Shown here: positions 1-5,360 of the stretch, one piece after another
Layout: each line of letters opens with the position of its first letter
Numbering within the stretch: position 1 is the first letter of the stretch
NCBI GenBank assembly: GCA_964575225.1
Contig: CAZNQW010000264.1
Span: 1 to 5,360, forward strand
DNA: 5,360 bases
Source: CAZNQW01 sp964575225
GTDB lineage: Bacteria; Chloroflexota; Anaerolineae; JAAYZQ01
Reading direction: 5' to 3'
Translations under genes and position numbers: made by a program
The notes under the pieces: generated by a model
Told to the model about the DNA's origin: nothing
The model's input: the letters and a program-made list of their open reading frames with translations, nothing else
Database searches by the model: none

Positions 1-988
1 GGCGATAGGCCTGGGACGCGCCCGCCTGCGACAAGGCTTTTTCCAGCGGTCCCACGTCGCCTTCAGGCCACAGGGCAATAATGGTGCCTCCGTCGCCGGC
101 GCCCGCCAGCTTGGCGCCCAGCGCCCCTGCTTTGAGCGCCGCCGCAATCAACCGCTCGTTGGACTCGCCCGAGCCTCCCAGGTCCCGCTGGATGGCGTGA
201 TTCTCGTTCATCATTCGACCCAGCAAAGGCCAGTCGCCCAGGATCAGCGCCTTTTTGCCGATGCGGGCAATCTCGGTGATGCGCTCGTAACCGCGCACCA
301 CCGCAGGCTCGCCTTCCACCCAACGCTCGCGCAAAGGCCGGTGGACTGCGCTGGAGGCATGTTGCACCCCGGTGTAGCCCAACACAAAGGGCAGATCGGA
401 CACAAAACCTGCCAGAGGCTCGATGGTGGCAAACAACTCGGCCTCGGCCTGGCGATAGAACTGCTTTCCCCGAAAGTCCATGAAATTCAGCCCACCAAAG
501 GTGCACATGTACGCATCCTGGTAGCCACAGATGACTTTGAGGTAGTTGAGTTCCACATAGCGCGCCTGCTCCGCCAGACGATACAGATTGGGCCTCTCGC
601 CCAGCCAGGCCAGCAGCGCCTGCAACAGCGCCACCGTTAGCGCCGTCGACCCTGCCATGCCGCTGCGCAACGGGATCTCGCTCTCGTACTGGATGCGACA
701 GGCAATGGGCGGCAGCCGCAGATAGTCGAGCACCGCCCGCGCTACGTCAAAGCGATCGCGCTCCGGCTTGAGGTCGTCCCGCCCGGCGATATGGCAGGTC
801 TCGCCCGCCGTTTCCAGCCAGAGGTCGGGGCCATCCCCCGAGGTCTCCTCTAACGACGTGATCGTCACCCGACTCCGCATCCCAACCGAACAGGACAGCA
901 CCGAGCCGCCGTACATATCGGTCGGATTGCCGATCACCCCCGCCCGGCCCGGCGCCGAGCTGATCACCATACGCCGACTAGAGTTCAT
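1..988 (-). CDS. GHMP-family sugar kinase, glucuronokinase-like (3' end outside window)
   Basis: Probable ATP-dependent cytoplasmic sugar-1-kinase. I translated 329 codons and the frame stays open to base 1, so the C-terminus is missing. All three GHMP motifs are present: the substrate-side motif PGRAGVIGNPTD (residues 13-24), the phosphate-binding loop IPLRSGMAGSTAL (105-117, a variant of the usual GLGSSA) and the C-terminal GAKLAGAGDGG (291-301). D158 in CGYQD sits where the catalytic aspartate is expected. From memory of the family, GNPTDMYGG, the YQD...GGLNFMDF stretch (156-172) and RERWVEGE (220-227) resemble plant glucuronokinase (GNPSDVYFG, LQD...GGLVHMDF, RQRWLDGD) more than galactokinase or homoserine kinase. 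The ATG at 988 lies inside the last codons of the upstream nucleotidyltransferase gene; an in-frame ATG at 970 would leave a 7-base gap, but neither has a strong Shine-Dalgarno site. GHMP membership is near certain. Glucuronate as substrate is inference; a heptose, arabinose or galacturonate kinase remains possible. Confidence 0.9.
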   Translation of the reverse strand, partial: MNSSRRMVISSAPGRAGVIGNPTDMYGGSVLSCSVGMRSRVTITSLEETSGDGPDLWLETAGETCHIAGRDDLKPERDRFDVARAVLDYLRLPPIACRIQYESEIPLRSGMAGSTALTVALLQALLAWLGERPNLYRLAEQARYVELNYLKVICGYQDAYMCTFGGLNFMDFRGKQFYRQAEAELFATIEPLAGFVSDLPFVLGYTGVQHASSAVHRPLRERWVEGEPAVVRGYERITEIARIGKKALILGDWPLLGRMMNENHAIQRDLGGSGESNERLIAAALKAGALGAKLAGAGDGGTIIALWPEGDVGPLEKALSQAGASQAYR

Positions 989-1880
989 ACGCCTTGGCCT
1001 TGATATACTTGCGGGCCAGATAGCCATACTGCTCATCGGCCAGCGCAAAATCGACAAAGGTCCGGAAATAGCTCTCAAAGTTGCCCACGTCGTAGCGTCG
1101 CTGCCCGGGCCCAAACACCCAGGCATACACCGGCTTGCCCATCTGGATCAGTACCTTGATGGCATCGCTCAACTGGACGTGGCCTTGCCGGTCGGGCGGC
1201 GTTCGCTTGAGCGCCGCAAAGATATCGGGGCTAAAGGTGTAGCGGGCTGCCACCGCCAGATTCGACGGCGCCGACCCGGCCGACGGCTTTTCCACAATAT
1301 CAGTCATGAGCACCGGCTCGCCCTCCGGGGGTTCGGCCCCCTCCACCGTGACGATCCCATACCGGAAGGTCTCCTCCACCGGCACCGCCTCCACAGCCAC
1401 GACCGCCGCCGCTCCCAGGTCGCAATGGGCCTTCATCATCGCCCGCAGCGGCTCGGCAGGATCGTCGGCGGCGATGAGGGAATCGCCCAGGGCGACCACA
1501 CAGGGCTCATCGTCGCAGAATTCCTCGGCCAAAGAAATGGCGTGGCCCAACCCCTGGGGTGAACTCTGCCTCGTGTAGAACAGACGCGTCCGGCTCTCCA
1601 AAAAGGCCAGATCGGCCAGCAGCCCCTCGTTGCCTGCCTGCTTCAGGGCCAGCACCAGCTCGGGATCCAAATCGAAATGATCTTCGATGGCCCGCTTCCG
1701 CTGGCCCGTCACCAGCAGCACCTGGGTCAGCCCAGCGGCCTGCAACTCTTCGACGACATACTGCACCGCCGGCTTGCGGCCCACCGGCAACATCTCTTTG
1801 GGCTGCGACTTGGTGGCCGGCAACAACCGAGTTCCCCAGCCTGCTGCTGGAATAATAGCCTTGGCGATCGGTGACTCCAT
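978..1880 (-). CDS. galU: UTP-sugar-1-phosphate uridylyltransferase, GalU family
   Basis: Cytoplasmic nucleotidyltransferase of 300 residues, close to the usual length of bacterial GalU. The family makes UDP-glucose and pyrophosphate from UTP and glucose-1-phosphate. Visible signatures are the nucleotide-binding loop AAGWGTRLLPATK (residues 12-24) followed by PKEMLPV (27-33), GLGHA (110-114), GDS with presumed metal ligand D133, VEKP (196-199) with APSNLA after it, and YDVGN (263-267) with presumed second metal ligand D264. One oddity is GHVQLSDA at 233-240, where GalU proteins normally have GEIQLTDA, so H234 replaces a conserved glutamate. The start at 1880 is set by AAAGGAG six bases upstream. 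The gene follows uxaE by 11 bases and its last codons contain the start of the kinase gene. Being paired with a sugar-1-kinase, it may use that kinase's product (for example glucuronate-1-phosphate) rather than glucose-1-phosphate. The family is clear; the substrate is not. Confidence 0.93.
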   Translation of the reverse strand: MESPIAKAIIPAAGWGTRLLPATKSQPKEMLPVGRKPAVQYVVEELQAAGLTQVLLVTGQRKRAIEDHFDLDPELVLALKQAGNEGLLADLAFLESRTRLFYTRQSSPQGLGHAISLAEEFCDDEPCVVALGDSLIAADDPAEPLRAMMKAHCDLGAAAVVAVEAVPVEETFRYGIVTVEGAEPPEGEPVLMTDIVEKPSAGSAPSNLAVAARYTFSPDIFAALKRTPPDRQGHVQLSDAIKVLIQMGKPVYAWVFGPGQRRYDVGNFESYFRTFVDFALADEQYGYLARKYIKAKAYEL

Positions 1881-1886
1881 AACTAG

Positions 1887-1893
1887 CTCCTTT
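1887..1893 (-). promoter_or_regulatory. Ribosome binding site of the galU-type gene
   Basis: On the minus strand this reads AAAGGAG, six bases before the ATG at 1880. It overlaps the last two bases of the uxaE stop codon (TAA at 1894-1892), so ribosomes finishing uxaE are well placed to re-initiate. It fixes the start of the nucleotidyltransferase. Confidence 0.85.
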
Positions 1894-3328
1894 ATCGTTT
1901 GGAAAAGGGCGCCAGGTGCCGATCAAAATGGGCCTCTAGCGCGGCATAGTGGGCCTCCTCGTGGGCGTCGAGGGTCTCCCGCAGGCGGTCGCCCATCCGC
2001 TCCAGCACCGACCCAAAGGTCACGTGCAGTACCTCTCGCCCGTCGAACAGGTCGAGGACATGGGGCAACTGTTCGTCGCTCACGTCCTGGGGGCGCGGCA
2101 CGCGGGCTATCTCAGCCGAGACGTGATAGCTGGCCCGGTCGGTTTCGTAGCGAACCCGAGCCAGGCCCAGGATCTGTCGGAAAAAGTCGGGATCCACCCG
2201 AGCCACGGCCCGCAACGCCTCCAGGTAGCTGGTGCCCGCCGTCTTGAGGTGCACCAATTCCCCGGCGTGGCGATAAAAGATGGGGTAGACGCTGAACTTG
2301 TCCGAGCCGGAGTGGATGCTGAGCTTGTAGGGGCCCAGCGCGCGGGCGATGGCGGCGTGTTTGGCCATCTCCCGGTCGAATTCGTCCAGATCGCCGATAT
2401 AGTCGACGCCCTTTTCAAAGCGGCCGATGTAGCGCGGCGCCAAGCTCACCCACTGCACGCCCAGCCGCCTGAGTTCGTTGGCCACGAAAAAGTGCTCTTC
2501 GGGCGAGGTCGGCGTGTCGGTCTCGTCCACCGAGACCTCCAGCTCAAAGGTGCGGCTGCCCATCGCCGCCGCCAGATGCCGGTACATGACCGCCGTGTGG
2601 GCAATCGCCCGCCCGTATTTGGCCGCCGCCCGCGCCACCATCGTCTCGTCGAACTCGAGGACCAGATCCTCTACCTCGAATTGCCGGCCCAGGTAGCGTT
2701 GGCGCAAGCCCTCGGGCGAATCGGCCAGCACACGCCATGGCAGCGCGTCCACTTTGCCCATCAACACCGGGAGCGAAGCGGTGTGGGCCTCGTTATCGAC
2801 ATGATCGCCCGGATCGACCGTGTAAAAGGTATACCCCGCGGCGACACACAGATCGATATCGGCGACAGTTTTGAGGTGATCGGCATCAGCGCCCCACGGC
2901 TCCTGCCAACCCTCCTGGAACACCCCCCACATGGCGTCGTCGATCACCTGCTGCGGCGTGCGCCGGGTGCGGGCGTTCTCGCGCATCGACTGCTGGGCCA
3001 GGATTGGTGCCACGTCACCCGCCTTGCGCACGGCGCGGATGTGGCCCGGCGTCGCCGAACCCAGCCGGTCGCCCGTGCCCGCCGACTTGACCAATCCCAG
3101 GGGCTGGGGGCGCAGCCAATCCAGGCGGCGACGCAGCTCGGCCGCGTTGGCCGCCGACAGGGGACAGAGCAACGCATCCCCTCGCGCCTCGCCCTCAAAG
3201 CCCTGACCCTCGCCGATCACCACCAGAAATTTGCCTTCGGGCCCCCGGGCCAACCCATAGGTCGATCCCTCGACGCTGACCACCGAATCCTTGTACATCC
3301 CGAAACCGGGCAATCCTTCGAAAACCAT
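1892..3328 (-). CDS. uxaE: Tagaturonate epimerase (tagaturonate/fructuronate epimerase)
   Basis: Metal-dependent cytoplasmic enzyme that interconverts D-tagaturonate and D-fructuronate, linking galacturonate breakdown to the glucuronate branch. It was described in Thermotoga and replaces the separate altronate route. The 478-residue protein matches that family across its length as I recall it. Conspicuous conserved blocks are GADADHLKT (146-154), TVDPGDHVD (170-178), FELEVSVDET (261-270) followed by TSPEEH, LSIHSGSDKF (336-345) and HLKTAGTSY (360-368). The His, Asp and Glu residues in these blocks are candidates for metal and substrate binding, as in sugar-phosphate aldolase-like barrels. The start at 3328 is supported by GAGGAG nine bases upstream. 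The gene lies 18 bases after uxaC, as expected for the next step of the same pathway, and 11 bases before the nucleotidyltransferase. The reading frame shows no sign of damage. Family assignment is from recognition, without a database search. Confidence 0.92.
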   Translation of the reverse strand: MVFEGLPGFGMYKDSVVSVEGSTYGLARGPEGKFLVVIGEGQGFEGEARGDALLCPLSAANAAELRRRLDWLRPQPLGLVKSAGTGDRLGSATPGHIRAVRKAGDVAPILAQQSMRENARTRRTPQQVIDDAMWGVFQEGWQEPWGADADHLKTVADIDLCVAAGYTFYTVDPGDHVDNEAHTASLPVLMGKVDALPWRVLADSPEGLRQRYLGRQFEVEDLVLEFDETMVARAAAKYGRAIAHTAVMYRHLAAAMGSRTFELEVSVDETDTPTSPEEHFFVANELRRLGVQWVSLAPRYIGRFEKGVDYIGDLDEFDREMAKHAAIARALGPYKLSIHSGSDKFSVYPIFYRHAGELVHLKTAGTSYLEALRAVARVDPDFFRQILGLARVRYETDRASYHVSAEIARVPRPQDVSDEQLPHVLDLFDGREVLHVTFGSVLERMGDRLRETLDAHEEAHYAALEAHFDRHLAPFSKR

Positions 3329-3337
3329 GAATGCTGT

Positions 3338-3343
3338 CTCCTC
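3338..3343 (-). promoter_or_regulatory. Ribosome binding site of uxaE
   Basis: The minus strand reads GAGGAG, nine bases before the uxaE ATG at 3328. It lies within the 18-base gap that follows the uxaC stop codon (TAA at 3349-3347). It supports 3328 rather than the internal Met11 as the start. Confidence 0.8.
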
Positions 3344-3346
3344 GTA

Positions 3347-4774
3347 TTAGACTTGGTACTTGTACGCAACTTTGGCCAGGCGATAGGCCGCGTCGACGGC
3401 CATCTCCTGGGCATCCTCTTCGTCCACCATACCTCGCACCACCAACCCCGCCAGCCAGTTGCTCACCGCGCGCCGCCACACGTCGTGCCGCACCGGGATG
3501 GAGGGAAAGGCGCGGGTGTCGTCGGCAAAGCCGGTGGTGTTGTACAGCCCGGCCGTCTCGACGATGCGGTGCAGGTAGCGCCGCATGCCGTCGACGCTGT
3601 CCTGGAACCACCAGGGCGGCCCGATCTTGAGGGCGGGATAATGGCCGGCCAGCGGCCCCAATTCGCGGGTGTACGCCGACTCGTCCAGCGTAAACACAAT
3701 CAGGGTCAGGCGGGGATCGTTGCCATATTTGTTCAGGAGGGGCCCCAAGCTGTGGGTGAACTCGATCTGCTGGGGCACGTCGCAACCCCGATCGTTCCCA
3801 AAACATTCGAAAATGGGCCGGTTGTGATTGCGCACCGGGCCGACGTGTGCCTGCATCACCAGCCCGTCCTCGATACTCATCCGCGCAAACTCCATGAGCA
3901 TGTGCGCCAGGAACCGGCCGGCGTCGGCACCGTCCGCTTGTCCCTTGAGCGCCCGCTGGAATAGGGCTTCCGCCTCTGCCGGGCTCAGCTCGGCCGTGCA
4001 CGCCGAGCGGCAATCGTGATCAGTGGACAGGGCGCCCATCGACTTGAAGAACGCCCGCCGTTCCTCCAGCGCCCGAATATAGGCCGCAAAGGAATCGACC
4101 GAGACGCCGCTCACTTGGCTCAGCTTTTCGATGTTCTGCCGCCAGTCTGGCAGCCACAGCTTGACCACCGTATCGGGCCGGAAGGTGGGCCGCACATCGC
4201 CCCCCCAATCCGAATCGCGGATGGCCCGGTGGGGTTCCAGATCGTCCAACGCCGAATCGGTGGTGCACAGCACCTCAATGTGGAACCGTTCGAACAGGGC
4301 CCTGGGTCGAAATTCGGGCTGAGCCAGCTTGTGCTCCAGCTCGTCGTAAATGGACTGAGCCGTCGCGCCCGTCAATTTGGCACCGATACCAAACACCTCA
4401 TTCAGCTCCTGGGTCAGCCACATGCCCGACGGTGTGCCGCGAAAGAGGTAAAAATTCTCGGCAAAGATCTGCCAGATACGTCGATGGTCCTGCTCCACCG
4501 CTCCGCCATCCACCCGCGGCACGCCCAGCGCCTCGAGGGGGATGCCCTGAGAGTAGAGCATGCGAAACACATAATGGTCGGGGATGATGAAAAGCTCGGC
4601 AGGAGTGCCCAACGTCGCATCGGGGTTGGCCAAGAGCCAAGGGTCTACATGCCCATGGGGGCAGATCAACGGTAGGTCGGCCACTTGGGTGTAGAGATCG
4701 CGGGCGATTTCCCGCTGGATCGGCTCGGGATCTAGACAGAGATCCGGGCAACGGCTCCAAGAAAGGTCGGTCAT
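3347..4774 (-). CDS. uxaC: Uronate isomerase (glucuronate/galacturonate isomerase)
   Basis: Amidohydrolase-superfamily isomerase (EC 5.3.1.12) that interconverts D-glucuronate with D-fructuronate and D-galacturonate with D-tagaturonate, the entry step of uronate catabolism in the cytoplasm. The 475-residue length is typical. The metal-binding HxH is H40-G-H42 in ICPHGHVDP. Later blocks correspond to E. coli UxaC as I remember it: CTTDSALDDLEPH (170-182), RPTFRPD (195-201), STDHDCR (250-256), QAHVGPVRNHN (308-318), GPPWWFQD (385-392) and GFADDTR (415-421), whose D419 and R421 match the conserved D and R. The frame is open upstream to 4948, but the real start is the ATG at 4774: GGAGGAG lies just before it, it shares an ATGA with the repressor stop codon, and the 58 upstream residues are out-of-frame repressor sequence. 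Its product feeds UxaE, the next gene. Confidence 0.95.
   Translation of the reverse strand: MTDLSWSRCPDLCLDPEPIQREIARDLYTQVADLPLICPHGHVDPWLLANPDATLGTPAELFIIPDHYVFRMLYSQGIPLEALGVPRVDGGAVEQDHRRIWQIFAENFYLFRGTPSGMWLTQELNEVFGIGAKLTGATAQSIYDELEHKLAQPEFRPRALFERFHIEVLCTTDSALDDLEPHRAIRDSDWGGDVRPTFRPDTVVKLWLPDWRQNIEKLSQVSGVSVDSFAAYIRALEERRAFFKSMGALSTDHDCRSACTAELSPAEAEALFQRALKGQADGADAGRFLAHMLMEFARMSIEDGLVMQAHVGPVRNHNRPIFECFGNDRGCDVPQQIEFTHSLGPLLNKYGNDPRLTLIVFTLDESAYTRELGPLAGHYPALKIGPPWWFQDSVDGMRRYLHRIVETAGLYNTTGFADDTRAFPSIPVRHDVWRRAVSNWLAGLVVRGMVDEEDAQEMAVDAAYRLAKVAYKYQV
4771..4774 (-). other. ATGA start/stop overlap between repressor gene and uxaC
   Basis: The minus strand reads ATGA: the ATG of uxaC (4774-4772) overlaps the TGA stop of the LacI-family gene (4773-4771). 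This is a classic translational coupling arrangement and puts the regulator on the same transcript as the enzymes. Confidence 0.9.
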
Positions 4775-5360
4775 AGCTCCTCCACGGCCGTCGGTCTGCC
4801 GGCCTGGCAGATGGTGGACGGCGCGCTCTGTCGAATGATTAGCTCGGGCTGGAAAACAATGTCCTCGCCAGCGTCGGCCGAGCCCTCCAACTGCTCCAGC
4901 AACAGCCGAACGGCCTGCCGGCCCAATTCGTAGCGAGGCACGCGGCACGTGGTCAATGCAGGGGTCACCAAGGCCGCCAGGGTGATGTCGTCGTAGCCAA
5001 CAATGGCCAACTCCTCAGGTACCGCCAATCCGCGCTCTTCGCAGGCTTGCAGCGCCCCCACAGCCACCAGGTCGTTGAAACAGATCAATCCGTCCAGTTC
5101 AGGCCGCTGAGCCAAGAGATCGCGTGCCGCGTTCAGCCCGCCCTCCACATCGGGGCGGCAGGACCGAGTCCAGCCTTCACGGGTCTTGACCTGAAACTCG
5201 GCAAGGGCCGCGCGGTAGCCGCGCGCCCGAAGTCGGCCACTGCGCGACGGATGGGGTCCGGCCAGCAGGCCCACGGCCTGGCAACCGATTTTAAGCAGAT
5301 GCCGCGTGGCCAAATAGCCGCCCCGTTCATCATCGACCACCACCGAACGCACCGTCGGAT
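4771..5360 (-). CDS. LacI-family transcriptional repressor, C-terminal part (5' end outside window)
   Basis: The last 196 codons of a LacI/GalR-type regulator; the full proteins are about 330-350 residues, so the helix-turn-helix and part of the first sugar-binding lobe are off the right edge. The visible part is the periplasmic-binding-protein-like effector domain. It has VVVDDERGGYLATRHLL near the window edge (the usual V..DN..G...A..HL), RLRARGYRAAL, the ICFNDLVAVGAL block, LAIVGYDDI, ALTTCRVPRYELGRQAV and the closing PELIIRQSA. The GTG at 5352 is an internal valine codon: the frame stays open to the window edge and the homologous segment continues past it. The gene is promoter-proximal to uxaC and overlaps it by four bases, so it likely controls its own operon with a uronate or keto-uronate as effector. 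The effector and operator cannot be seen here. Confidence 0.94.
   Translation of the reverse strand, partial: PTVRSVVVDDERGGYLATRHLLKIGCQAVGLLAGPHPSRSGRLRARGYRAALAEFQVKTREGWTRSCRPDVEGGLNAARDLLAQRPELDGLICFNDLVAVGALQACEERGLAVPEELAIVGYDDITLAALVTPALTTCRVPRYELGRQAVRLLLEQLEGSADAGEDIVFQPELIIRQSAPSTICQAGRPTAVEEL
4777..4783 (-). promoter_or_regulatory. Ribosome binding site of uxaC
   Basis: The minus strand reads GGAGGAG, ending two bases before the uxaC ATG at 4774. Its first GGAG sits at a normal five-base spacing. It lies inside the last codons of the repressor gene and decides the uxaC start against the longer open frame. Confidence 0.85.

Noticed and set aside
197..640. Plus-strand open frame of 147 codons, and a minus-strand frame of similar size at 63-506
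   Set aside because: Both overlap the GHMP kinase, whose frame stays open from 988 to base 1 with all three family motifs in order. The overlapping frames have no motif or ribosome site.
768..1562. Plus-strand open frame of 264 codons antisense to the GalU-type gene and the kinase start
   Set aside because: The minus-strand frame carries complete family motifs in the same bases; the plus-strand translation resembles nothing and spans a gene junction.
3329..3346. Possible promoter or terminator between uxaC and uxaE
   Set aside because: The gap is 18 bases and is occupied by the uxaE Shine-Dalgarno site; there is no inverted repeat and no room for a promoter.
1949..3964. Plus-strand open frame of 671 codons antisense to uxaE and the end of uxaC
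   Set aside because: It mirrors two well-conserved enzymes, has no recognisable domain and has low-complexity His/Arg/Gly-rich composition. Long antisense frames are expected where GC-rich codons deplete stops on the opposite strand.
3195..4013. Minus-strand open frame of 272 codons in another frame of uxaC/uxaE
   Set aside because: It crosses the uxaC-uxaE junction and has arginine/glycine-rich shadow composition, while the correct frames on the same strand hold conserved motifs.

Overview
The window is a compact, GC-rich bacterial operon. All five genes lie on the minus strand, so transcription runs from right to left. Codon use, short overlaps and strong Shine-Dalgarno sites are those of an ordinary chromosomal metabolic operon. 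I see no mobile element, RNA gene, CRISPR array or long intergenic stretch. The host cannot be fixed from the sequence. A UxaE-type epimerase beside a GHMP kinase in high-GC DNA would suit a Chloroflexota (Anaerolineae/Caldilineae-like) bacterium, but this is weak inference.

In transcription order the window holds: the effector-binding part of a LacI-family repressor (5360 to 4771, N-terminus outside the window); uronate isomerase UxaC (4774 to 3347, sharing an ATGA overlap with the repressor); tagaturonate epimerase UxaE (3328 to 1892); a GalU-type nucleotidyltransferase (1880 to 978); and a GHMP kinase resembling plant glucuronokinase (988 to past base 1). Gaps are 18 and 11 bases, followed by an 11-base overlap. 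This implies one translationally coupled transcript, probably controlled by its own first gene in response to a uronate or a derivative.

The first two enzymes are standard uronate catabolism. UxaC interconverts galacturonate with tagaturonate and glucuronate with fructuronate, and UxaE joins the two branches by epimerising tagaturonate to fructuronate. The next two are not part of the textbook route, which would continue with UxuB/UxaB, UxuA, KdgK and KdgA; none of these is in the window. A sugar-1-kinase of glucuronokinase type plus a UTP-sugar-1-phosphate uridylyltransferase would instead activate a free sugar acid to a UDP-sugar. Read together, the four enzymes could convert galacturonate to glucuronate by isomerisation, then make glucuronate-1-phosphate and UDP-glucuronate. 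That would be a bacterial counterpart of the plant glucuronate salvage route, placed in a pectin or glucuronan degradation operon. This is the main hypothesis here, and it depends on the untested substrates of the last two enzymes.
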